A stretch of DNA of 28,198 nucleotides, from positions 1-28,198 of the forward strand of contig DODG01000108.1 of the NCBI GenBank assembly GCA_003509065.1. Direction: 5' to 3'. This document shows positions 8,231 through 15,818 of this stretch, piece after piece (the stretch's first letter is position 1; every line of letters starts with the position of its first letter). The notes under the pieces are model-generated. The model saw only the letters and a program-made list of their open reading frames with translations, did no database searches and had not been told where the DNA came from. This stretch comes from Acidobacteriota bacterium (GTDB taxonomy: Bacteria > Acidobacteriota > Vicinamibacteria > Vicinamibacterales > UBA823). Made by a program: the position numbers and the translations under genes.

Positions 8231-9730
8231 TTAAGTGTACGCTACTTTTTTTAAGGCTGGGTACAGAGATCGATAGCGGGTGTAATGGTCCGTCATATGC
8301 TCCGCCGTCTTCACGTCAGGATCTACGCGACTTGCCACGGTTACTGTTTGGTTGCACGCCTCATCGACAGATGACCAGACTCCAGTTCCGACACCAGCGA
8401 GTAAGGCAGCCCCGTACGCTGCGCCGTCCTCTGCGGTTAGGGTTAAGACCTGCTGGCCATAAACGTCAGCTTGAATTTGTTGCCAGAGAGTAGACCTCGC
8501 TCCACCACCGCCTAGACGAATTTCCTGAACTGGCACTTTCATTTCCTCAAAAATGGTGAACGAGTCACGTAGACTAAACGCGACACCCTCAAGGATTGCA
8601 CGGACAATATGAGCACGTGTATGGCTGACAGTAAGCCCAACGAGTGCTGCGCGGGCATTCGGATCTAGGTGTGGTGTTCGTTCACCCATTAAGTAGGGGG
8701 CCCACAAGAGGTCATCTGCGCCAGCACCAATTGTGGCTGCCTCATCACATAGTTGTTCGTAAGGGTCTCGGTCATCATCGTTCTTCACGGTGCCGAATTC
8801 GTTGTGGAACCACCGTAGTGAAAGACCCGCCGCTTGTGTCACGCCCATGACGTGCCAGCGATTTGGCACAGCATGACAGAACGTGTGTACGCGCCCCTCT
8901 GGGTCAAGTGCTGGCCGATCCGTCGCGGCGAAAACCACTCCTGAAGTCCCAATGGTTGCACTGACAGCACCAGGTTGCACGATTCCCATGCCAACCGCGC
9001 CAGCAGCTTGATCTCCACCACCCGCGACGACTGGAGTCTTAACAGGTAAACCAGTGGCACTCGCAGCGTCTGCAGTTATTGCTCCAGTCACGTCAGGTCC
9101 CTCGAAGACACTCGGCAGATGGTCCAGAGACAGGCCTGTTGCATCCAATATCTCAGGTGACCATCGTCGATTGGCCACGTCGAAGAGCAGGGTTCCCGAT
9201 GCATCAGCAACGTCAGTGGCGTATGCTCCCGTCAGGCGTAAGCGGACGTAATCCTTCGGGAGGAGCACACGTTTAACTTGAGTCCATTCGCTCGGTTCGT
9301 GTTCGCGAACCCAGAGAAGTTTTGGCAGGGTAAATCCTGTGAGGGCTGGATTGGATGTGAGTTCGATGAGGCGAGCTGTCCCAATCGTGTCGGTTAGCCA
9401 TTGGCACTGTGTTTGGGTACGTTGGTCGCACCAAATGATCGCCGGGCGCACAACGGAGCCACTTGCATCAAGCAAGACGGCCCCATGCATCTGACCCGAG
9501 AGTCCAATTCCGGTCACCGTGTCTGGGTCGAGAGCACCTTGCTTAAGCACAGATCGAATGGCGATTTGACTTGCTCGCCACCAATCCTCCGGTGCTTGTT
9601 CAGCCCATCCGGTCTTTGGTGATGCGAAGGGCTCGTGATTTTCGGTCGCCGATGCTAGAACCTTGCCTTGCTCATTAATTAAAATTGCTCGACTCCCGCC
9701 GGTTCCGACATCAATACCCAGAAGTGCCAT
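8231..9730 (-). CDS. xylB: Xylulokinase
   Basis: A 499-residue FGGY-family sugar kinase that phosphorylates D-xylulose to xylulose 5-phosphate for the pentose phosphate pathway. The N-terminal phosphate-binding loop is GIDVGTGGSRA; GLSGQMHGAVLLD is characteristic of xylulokinases; Asp in VVAGGGDQAAG is the likely catalytic base; RLGGGGARSTLWQ is the C-terminal FGGY signature. It is the first gene of a five-gene minus-strand run. The order xylB then xylA is the reverse of the more common xylA-xylB. No Shine-Dalgarno sequence is visible before the ATG at 9730, so this may be a leaderless or weakly initiated mRNA. Confidence 0.95.
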   Translation of the reverse strand: MALLGIDVGTGGSRAILINEQGKVLASATENHEPFASPKTGWAEQAPEDWWRASQIAIRSVLKQGALDPDTVTGIGLSGQMHGAVLLDASGSVVRPAIIWCDQRTQTQCQWLTDTIGTARLIELTSNPALTGFTLPKLLWVREHEPSEWTQVKRVLLPKDYVRLRLTGAYATDVADASGTLLFDVANRRWSPEILDATGLSLDHLPSVFEGPDVTGAITADAASATGLPVKTPVVAGGGDQAAGAVGMGIVQPGAVSATIGTSGVVFAATDRPALDPEGRVHTFCHAVPNRWHVMGVTQAAGLSLRWFHNEFGTVKNDDDRDPYEQLCDEAATIGAGADDLLWAPYLMGERTPHLDPNARAALVGLTVSHTRAHIVRAILEGVAFSLRDSFTIFEEMKVPVQEIRLGGGGARSTLWQQIQADVYGQQVLTLTAEDGAAYGAALLAGVGTGVWSSVDEACNQTVTVASRVDPDVKTAEHMTDHYTRYRSLYPALKKVAYT

Positions 9731-9797
9731 CGTAAGAGTAAGGATAACTCAGGAATGAGAAAAAATTTTGGAACTGGCCTAGTGGTCGCGACATCGC

Positions 9798-9812
9798 TAT
9801 CATGGCATGATA
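9798..9812. promoter_or_regulatory. 15-bp palindrome in the xylB / aminotransferase divergent region (possible operator)
   Basis: Perfect 7-base arms TATCATG and CATGATA around one central base. It lies 68 bases upstream of the xylB start and about 85 upstream of the divergent Tat aminotransferase. The position and symmetry suit a dimeric repressor site, but no regulator gene is adjacent and the motif is not one I recognise for XylR. Confidence 0.35.
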
Positions 9813-9853
9813 TTGGCATTGTTGACCGCGTATACGATGGGTTTAATGGAGTC

Positions 9854-9875
9854 CGTAACGGGTTTTGACGTTACG
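9854..9875. repeat. Inverted repeat (7-8-7) before the Tat aminotransferase gene
   Basis: Arms CGTAACG and CGTTACG separated by 8 bases. It ends 22 bases before the ATG at 9898 and just ahead of the ribosome binding site, so it could be an operator or a leader hairpin. No run of T follows, so it is not an intrinsic terminator. Confidence 0.35.
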
Positions 9876-9897
9876 AGAGATAAGGAAAAGGTGCGAT

Positions 9898-11214
9898 ATG
9901 ACTGGTAACGGGCTTGGATTGTCACGCAGACGTTTTCTAGGCGGTTCGATGGCTGCTGCTGCTGGGATTTCCAGCGGTCTATTCAATATGAGCTTGGAGG
10001 CGCAAACCCGATCAGTGTCGGCGCTGCCACTCGACGAGTTGCGTCCGATGGGTGCACTCGATGAGGCATATTGGTGGAAGGTGCGGTCCCAGTTCAATAT
10101 CGTCGACGGCTTAGCTTTTATGAATAACGGCACACAAGGACCAATGCCGCGGGTTGTGAGGGAGAAGAATGAACGTATCCTGCGAGAGATTGCAGAGGAT
10201 CCGAGTGACAATTATCGTCGGGATGAGATCAACGCAGTTCGTGACAAGGTTGCGCAATTCGTTGGTGCTTCGGCGGCTGAGATTGCTTTGACACGCAGCA
10301 CGACTGAGGGCATGAATATCTTTGCGCATGGACTCGACTGGCAGGAAGGCGACGAGGTGTTGTGGAACACGCATGAACATGGAGGGGGACGGGGTCCATA
10401 TCTAACGCTCATGGAACGTCGCGGGATTCGCCCTGTCGTCATCGAACTTCCGTCTCCACCGGAAAGCCAGGAGCAGATTGTTGACCTGTATGAAAAGGCG
10501 ATCACGCCACGGACTCGCGCGATTATGGTGAGTCATATTACGTACGTGACGGGTTTGGTCACGCCAATCAAGCTGTTGTCAGAAATGGCCCATCGGCATG
10601 GGATACTAGTTTCCGTGGATGGAGCGCATCCACTTGGCATGCTGGACCTCAATTTCCATGACATGGGTTGCGATCATTATGCCGCGGCCGGTCAAAAATG
10701 GCTGCTTGCGGGTGGCGGCACAGGCGTGTGCTATATCAAACAGGAAATCCAGGATCAAATCTGGCCGCTCATGGGTCGTCCGCCTGGAGAAAATGCTACG
10801 GCTACGCGATATGAGTCAGTTGGGCAGCGTAATGTTCCCTCCTTACTCGGCATGGCAGATGCCGTCGACCTGCAATTAACGATAGGAAAACAAAACATCG
10901 AGGAGCGCGATCGATATCTCAGTAATCGGTTGAGAGCTGGCCTCAATGAAATTCCTGGCGTTCATCTTTGGACCTCAAGCGATCGTGGCTTAAGTGCTGG
11001 TTTAACCTTGTTTTCCATTCACGATATTCCGATGGCAAACATTGTGAGGGCGTTATCGACCGAGTACCGTGTGCACATCAGAACCATGGGCACAGGTAAT
11101 TTGAACGGGGTTCGGGCTTCAACGCACTTCTACAACATGCCGCATGAAGTGGATCAATTACTTGAGGGGGTACGTCATATTGCTGCAAACGCAAGCGACT
11201 ACATGGCCGCGTAG
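9898..11214 (+). CDS. Tat-exported class V aminotransferase (isopenicillin-N-epimerase-like)
   Basis: A 438-residue PLP enzyme of the class V group. The N-terminus has a clear twin-arginine signal (SRRRFLGG, residues 9-16) and a hydrophobic segment ending near LEAQ, so it is predicted to fold with PLP in the cytoplasm and be exported. PLP Lys267 is in GQKWLLAGG; Asp241 (SVDGAHPLG) contacts the ring nitrogen; the helix RSTTEGMN holds the phosphate. The C-terminal RASTHFYN replaces the cysteine loop of cysteine desulfurases, so it is not NifS/SufS-like. Relatives include CefD-type epimerases and kynureninase-like lyases; the reaction is unknown. ATG 9898 is preceded by AAAAGG. It lies 110 bases upstream of an exported M19 dipeptidase on the same strand. 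Confidence 0.88.
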   Translation: MTGNGLGLSRRRFLGGSMAAAAGISSGLFNMSLEAQTRSVSALPLDELRPMGALDEAYWWKVRSQFNIVDGLAFMNNGTQGPMPRVVREKNERILREIAEDPSDNYRRDEINAVRDKVAQFVGASAAEIALTRSTTEGMNIFAHGLDWQEGDEVLWNTHEHGGGRGPYLTLMERRGIRPVVIELPSPPESQEQIVDLYEKAITPRTRAIMVSHITYVTGLVTPIKLLSEMAHRHGILVSVDGAHPLGMLDLNFHDMGCDHYAAAGQKWLLAGGGTGVCYIKQEIQDQIWPLMGRPPGENATATRYESVGQRNVPSLLGMADAVDLQLTIGKQNIEERDRYLSNRLRAGLNEIPGVHLWTSSDRGLSAGLTLFSIHDIPMANIVRALSTEYRVHIRTMGTGNLNGVRASTHFYNMPHEVDQLLEGVRHIAANASDYMAA

Positions 11215-11324
11215 ACGTGATTGTGGACGTTATGACGAAAACTAGGTAGTTAGTTGTTGACTTATGCGAAGGCTCCTGTAGGCGGGATTGGTGACCGGGG
11301 AGTCATGAACTAGGAGAGGGTGCA

Positions 11325-12626
11325 ATGTTCAAATTTTGGCTTAAGGCGTCGCTGGTGTTGGTGTTACTCGTTGGTGTGTCCTGTGGCGGCACTGAACCAA
11401 TGGAGTCGGTTGCTGATGTTGCCCCAAGTGAAGATGAGATCGTCGAGCAAGCCCGCGGTATTCACGAGCGAGTGCTAACGATCGATACACACGACGACAT
11501 TCCATTTAATTTCGCTACTGAGGAAGTAGATCCTGGTGTGCGAGGTGAACGCAAAGTTGATCTTCCGAAGATGCGGGAAGGTCTTCTTGATGTTGGTTAT
11601 TTCGTCGTTTTTGTTGGTCAGACGCCACGCACGCCTGAGAATTATGAGAAAGCAAAGTCCGACGCAATGACGAAGTTTGATGCGATTCACCGCATGACTG
11701 ATGAGATGTATCCAGACGAGATTGGATTTGCTAATACAGCCGACGAAATCGAGAGCATCCACGCAGCCGGGAAATTAGTGGCGACAATCGGTATCGAAAA
11801 CGGCTACGTGATTGGTAAGGACCTCTCGTTAGTTGAGAAGTATCACGATCTCGGTGCTCGGTATATGACGCTTGCCCATGGTGGGCACAATGATATCGCG
11901 GACTCTGCCACTCCTCGAGCTGATGAACCTGAGTCCGAACATGATGGCTTAAGTGAGTTTGGTGAGGAAGTAGTAGCCGAGATGAATCGTGTTGGCATGA
12001 TGGTTGATGTCTCGCATATCTCAAAGCAGGCGATGCTTGACGCCGTTGTGGCATCACGCGCACCGGTCGTTGGTTCGCATTCGAGCATGCGAGCGATCAA
12101 TGATCATCCACGCAATATGGATGACGAGCAGTTGCTTGCTCTGAAAGACAACGGTGGCGTCATCCAAACGGTTGCCTTGGGTGCGTTTGTTAAGTCACCT
12201 GCACCTGAGAGACAGGACGCGATTGCGACACTACGTGAAGAGATGGGAATTGAGGGCCGCAACGTTGCGCGGAGTCTTGCCGAACAAGAATTGAGCGAGG
12301 ATGAATATGAGGCACGCCTGAGCGAGTACGAGACACGCTTGGCGCAAATTGACGAGCAGTGGCCACCCGCAGACGTTGCGGACTTCGTAGACCACATTGA
12401 TCATGGGGTTAATCTCATCGGCATCGACCATATCGGGATTAGTTCAGATTTTGATGGTGGTGGTGGCATTGTTGGTTGGAATGATGCAAGCGAAACGGGC
12501 AATGTGACCTTAGAGTTGGTGCGACGTGGCTATAGCGAGGAAGAGATCGCAAAGCTTTGGGGTGGGAACCTGCTTCGGGTGCTACGCGAGGCGGAGCGCA
12601 TTGCCAGCGAGATGCAAGGTGAGTAG
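11325..12626 (+). CDS. M19 membrane dipeptidase (renal dipeptidase family), lipoprotein
   Basis: A 433-residue zinc dipeptidase. Metal ligands are visible: H56 and D58 (DTHDD), E158 (IGIENG), H231 (DVSH) and H252 (VGSHSS); the late GIDHIGISSDFDG supplies the remaining Asp. The family cuts dipeptides, including ones with a D-residue at the second position. The N-terminus is a hydrophobic signal ending VGVSCGG, an imperfect lipobox at Cys20, so it is probably anchored on the periplasmic side. AGGAGAGG stands just before the ATG at 11325, an excellent ribosome binding site. Residues about 295-345 form a strongly charged helical insertion (many E, R) absent from short family members. It follows the Tat aminotransferase and precedes a small conserved gene on the same strand. 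Confidence 0.92.
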   Translation: MFKFWLKASLVLVLLVGVSCGGTEPMESVADVAPSEDEIVEQARGIHERVLTIDTHDDIPFNFATEEVDPGVRGERKVDLPKMREGLLDVGYFVVFVGQTPRTPENYEKAKSDAMTKFDAIHRMTDEMYPDEIGFANTADEIESIHAAGKLVATIGIENGYVIGKDLSLVEKYHDLGARYMTLAHGGHNDIADSATPRADEPESEHDGLSEFGEEVVAEMNRVGMMVDVSHISKQAMLDAVVASRAPVVGSHSSMRAINDHPRNMDDEQLLALKDNGGVIQTVALGAFVKSPAPERQDAIATLREEMGIEGRNVARSLAEQELSEDEYEARLSEYETRLAQIDEQWPPADVADFVDHIDHGVNLIGIDHIGISSDFDGGGGIVGWNDASETGNVTLELVRRGYSEEEIAKLWGGNLLRVLREAERIASEMQGE

Positions 12627-12674
12627 AGGCGCTAGTCTCTCTAGATGTAGGAAATCAATGCGAGGTTGACTGTG

Positions 12675-13178
12675 ATGTCAGGTACGACTTTTGACCAGTT
12701 GCCATCTTCGGCGAGGCTCTGGATATTTGCGAGTGATCGTGCGTTGTCCTCGGTGGAGGCCGAGCGCTTACTAGCCGACATCGACGTGTTTCTGGATGAC
12801 TGGACAGCTCATCGCACGAACCTCACTGCGGCACGAGATTTCCGGTATGAGCGCTTCCTCATGATCGGGGTTGATGAATCCCAAGCCGGTGCGTCTGGGT
12901 GTTCGATTGATTCACTGGTGCGGCATGTGAAACAGCTGGAAGAAGAACTTGGTGTGACGTTTGTTGACAGTGCACCGGTTCTCTTTCGTGAGGCAAAAGG
13001 GATCCAGCGAGTATCGCGAGACCAGTTTGCCGAACTGGCGGAATCGGGTGCTGTAACTCTAGACACGCTGGTGTTCGATAACACGGTCGCTACCGTCGGT
13101 GACTTACGTGCGGGATGTTGGGAAGTTCCTGCGCGTGAAGCTTGGCAAGGTCAAGCCTTCTTTGAGACGGTTAAATAG
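12675..13178 (+). CDS. Conserved protein of unknown function (GASGCSID family)
   Basis: A 167-residue soluble protein with no signal peptide or membrane segment. It starts with a strand-like RLWIFASDRAL, has a FLDDWTAH segment, then FLMIGVDES and the highly characteristic GASGCSIDSLVRHVKQLE. This pattern matches a small family common in Bacteroidota and Acidobacteriota that databases often label ABC transporter ATPase without justification: there is no Walker A or B motif here. The Cys in GASGCSID and the preceding Asp-Glu may form an active or binding site, but this is inference. ATG 12675 has GAGG about 9 bases upstream; upstream TTG and GTG codons at 12666 and 12672 are less likely. It follows the dipeptidase by 48 bases. 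Confidence 0.82.
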   Translation: MSGTTFDQLPSSARLWIFASDRALSSVEAERLLADIDVFLDDWTAHRTNLTAARDFRYERFLMIGVDESQAGASGCSIDSLVRHVKQLEEELGVTFVDSAPVLFREAKGIQRVSRDQFAELAESGAVTLDTLVFDNTVATVGDLRAGCWEVPAREAWQGQAFFETVK

Positions 13179-13222
13179 TGCAATGCTTTACTAGGGTGCA
13201 GACTATCGAATGTGACTAATTG

Positions 13223-14893
13223 TTAGGCGGCCGCCTCGGATTGTTGCAGATCTCTCCGGATTTGCAAGAAACGAAGGGTACCTTCTATTACCAACCAGGC
13301 AGCGAGCACCAGTAATCCTACCCCTATCACGAAGAGAAGTAATTGGTCTTTCAGATAAAACGTTCGGATATTTGCCGCCATCGCTGCGATCGTTGTGATC
13401 AGCATGAAAACCATCGGGATAAATGTATACAGACAATTCTTACGGCGAATTACGAGATATAACGTGACTGTGATGAGTGTTAATCCTCCAAGCAGCTGAT
13501 TCGTTGTTCCAAAGAGCGCCCAGAGTGCAAGTCCAGCTGATTGCCCGTCGATTTTGAAGAAGGCGAATAACCCGATTGCCACAACTGCGAGTGCAGATGA
13601 GATATAGCGACCTGCGAGCCAAGGCATGCCAAGCGTTTCCGAAACTTCTTGGAGATTGTAACGAAGCAGGCGAGTGGCAGAATCCAACGTCGTCAACGCG
13701 AATGAAACGGCAACCAGCGCAATGAAAGCACTGCCTAAAGCAGTCGGAATACCTAGTTGGTTTAGAAAGAGCGCAGATCCATTAATGAATGCGTTCATGC
13801 TTTGACCAAGTCCTTGGGCCACATTCCAACTTGCATAGTGTGCTTGCCAGGCTTCAGCGTTGATGAAACCGGCCGTGCAGGCCATCACAGCAACGAGCCC
13901 GAGCAGGCTTTCTCCGATCATCGCGCCGTATCCGATAAACGGGGCGTCAGTTTCTTTATCTAGTTGCTTGGCCGTTGTTCCGGATGAGACTAATGCATGA
14001 AAGCCGGAGATCGCGCCGCAGGCAAGAACGATAAATACAAAAGGAAAAAGTGGTGGTGCGCCTTCCGGATTGAGGTTAAGGGGTGGGGCAACGAAATCTG
14101 GCCGTAAGAGAAAGAAGCCGCTAAACAACAGTGCCAGTCCCAAGTAGAGTAAGAGTGCGTTCAGATAATCTCGAGGCTGAAGCAGCAACCAAACGGGCAA
14201 GATAGAGGCGACAAAGGCGTAGGCGAGCATTATGGTGGCCCACGTGTCTGAAGCAAGATTCGGTGTGGGAAGTTTCAGCCCAAGTATGATCGCACCGAGA
14301 CTTAAAGTGAAAGCCACCAAAGTCACCGGTAGTAATTTAATGCCTTTTTTATAGAGGAGCGCCCCCATAACAAGAGCCAGGGCGATTAGCGAGAAACTAG
14401 GGAGTACGGTCTCAGGATAAAAATCGGCCGTGAACAACTGTGCCACGATTTGGACGAAGACTCCCATGGCAAGAGAAATGAAGAAGATGATTAAGATGTG
14501 AAAAAGGCTTTTCGCCCGTGATCCAATGACTGATTCCGTAATCTTTCCGATTGACTGACCTCCAGAACGGACACTCAGCACAAGTGCAGTGAAATCGTGC
14601 ACCCCACCAATCAGTATGGTCCCGAAAACCACCCAAAACAGGGCTGGCACCCAGCCCCAAATTACAGCGATGGCTGGCCCCAGCATGGGTGAAAGGCCAG
14701 CGATTGAAGCGTAATGGTGACCGAATAATATGTACCGCCGGCATGGTACGTAATCGAAACCGTCGTATTTTGTGTGGGCTGGTGTTTTGGCCTCCGGATC
14801 AAGTTCAAACACGCGATTGGCGATTCGAAGGGCGTAATAGCGGTACCCGAGCCAATACAGGACGAAACACACGAGCACGACGAAAATAGTCAT
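13223..14893 (-). CDS. cstA: Carbon starvation protein CstA family transporter
   Basis: A 556-residue integral membrane protein with about 14-16 hydrophobic segments. The family core is clear: RYILFGHHYASIAGL followed by SPMLGPAIAVIWGW, then GGVHDFTALVLSVR-SGGQSIG. CstA-family proteins import peptides and/or pyruvate under carbon limitation. At 556 residues it is the shorter form and lacks much of the C-terminal extension of the 700-residue Escherichia coli proteins. It lies alone on the minus strand, divergent from larE with a 57-base gap, and converges with the small conserved gene 44 bases away. No LytTR or two-component regulator (BtsSR-like) is visible. The surrounding peptidases and peptide ABC transporter fit a peptide or pyruvate role. 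Confidence 0.93.
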   Translation of the reverse strand: MTIFVVLVCFVLYWLGYRYYALRIANRVFELDPEAKTPAHTKYDGFDYVPCRRYILFGHHYASIAGLSPMLGPAIAVIWGWVPALFWVVFGTILIGGVHDFTALVLSVRSGGQSIGKITESVIGSRAKSLFHILIIFFISLAMGVFVQIVAQLFTADFYPETVLPSFSLIALALVMGALLYKKGIKLLPVTLVAFTLSLGAIILGLKLPTPNLASDTWATIMLAYAFVASILPVWLLLQPRDYLNALLLYLGLALLFSGFFLLRPDFVAPPLNLNPEGAPPLFPFVFIVLACGAISGFHALVSSGTTAKQLDKETDAPFIGYGAMIGESLLGLVAVMACTAGFINAEAWQAHYASWNVAQGLGQSMNAFINGSALFLNQLGIPTALGSAFIALVAVSFALTTLDSATRLLRYNLQEVSETLGMPWLAGRYISSALAVVAIGLFAFFKIDGQSAGLALWALFGTTNQLLGGLTLITVTLYLVIRRKNCLYTFIPMVFMLITTIAAMAANIRTFYLKDQLLLFVIGVGLLVLAAWLVIEGTLRFLQIRRDLQQSEAAA

Positions 14894-14950
14894 GTGCAGT
14901 ACATGCTATTGACGAGCTTGTTGTTTCGCAAGTAGTCTGGCTCTTAATTG

Positions 14951-15805
14951 ATGTCTGAACTCTCCCAAAAAGTATCCGCCTTACGTGCGCTATTGGACGA
15001 TTTCAAGCGTGTTGTGGTCTGTTTCTCTGGCGGCGTCGACTCAGGCTACCTAGTTGCAGAGTCGTTTGCTGCCCTCGGCAAGGAAGCCTTGGCGTTGACG
15101 GCTGTTTCACCGAGTCTTGCGCCGGAAGAGGGGGCCCATGCACAGCGACTTGCAAAAGAAATAGGGGTGCGGCACCTCCTCGTTGAGACTCACGAATTAG
15201 ACGATCCTCGATACACTGCCAACCCAGTTAATCGCTGCTATTTCTGCAAGACCGAAACCTATGGTGCGGCAATCGAACATGCGCATGGTCTCGGTGTGCC
15301 ACATGTACTTGATGGGTTTAATCTGGACGATCGTGGGGATCATCGTCCAGGGCGACAGGCCGCGGTCGAATATGGTGTGCGATCACCGCTTGATGAACTC
15401 AATTTCACAAAAACTGATATTCGAGAAGCGGCACGCCATATCGATTTGCCGATTTGGGACAAGCCAGCGCTAGCATGTCTGTCCAGCCGGGTGCCTTACG
15501 GCACAGAGATCACGCGGTTCAAGTTAGAGCAGGTAAACGACTGTGAGCAGGTATTACACACCCATGGATTTCGTGTTTGTCGTGTACGGCACCATGGTGC
15601 GATGGCTCGCATTGAGGTGTTACCTGACGAGATCGAACACTTACTGTTACCGGCAATGCGTGAGGTTGTCGTCCGAGAGTTTCGAGCTGCCGGCTTCCAC
15701 GAAGTGACGGTGGACCTTCAGGGTTATCGGCCTGGTTCATTAAACGAAGCAGTTTTGTTCAAGGATTCGACGATGAGCATCGTGTCTCTTACGTCAGGTT
15801 CTTAA
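14951..15805 (+). CDS. larE: LarE-type sulfur insertase (nickel-pincer cofactor synthesis), three-cysteine form
   Basis: A 284-residue PP-loop ATP pyrophosphatase. SGGVDS (residues 26-31) is the PP-loop; C176 in KPALACLSSRVPYG aligns by position and context with the sulfur-donating Cys176 of Lactiplantibacillus plantarum LarE. LarE adenylates the pyridinium biscarboxylate precursor and adds sulfur to form the nickel-pincer cofactor used by lactate racemase and relatives. Here C96 and C99 (NRCYFCKTE) are also present; as I recall, the L. plantarum protein lacks these. With C176 they would make the three ligands of the [4Fe-4S]-dependent, non-sacrificial LarE type. ATG 14951 is chosen; a TTG one codon upstream is in frame. 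No larA, larB or larC is visible. It is convergent with a class V aminotransferase 13 bases away. Confidence 0.92.
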   Translation: MSELSQKVSALRALLDDFKRVVVCFSGGVDSGYLVAESFAALGKEALALTAVSPSLAPEEGAHAQRLAKEIGVRHLLVETHELDDPRYTANPVNRCYFCKTETYGAAIEHAHGLGVPHVLDGFNLDDRGDHRPGRQAAVEYGVRSPLDELNFTKTDIREAARHIDLPIWDKPALACLSSRVPYGTEITRFKLEQVNDCEQVLHTHGFRVCRVRHHGAMARIEVLPDEIEHLLLPAMREVVVREFRAAGFHEVTVDLQGYRPGSLNEAVLFKDSTMSIVSLTSGS

Positions 15806-15818
15806 GCACGAATGATTC

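Noticed and set aside
9822..9847. Promoter TTGACC ... TTTAAT before the exported aminotransferase
   Set aside because: The spacer is only 14 bases, too short for a sigma-70 promoter; no better pairing was found.
13203..13436. Second minus-strand frame overlapping the end of cstA
   Set aside because: It overlaps clear membrane-protein coding sequence and has no recognisable features.
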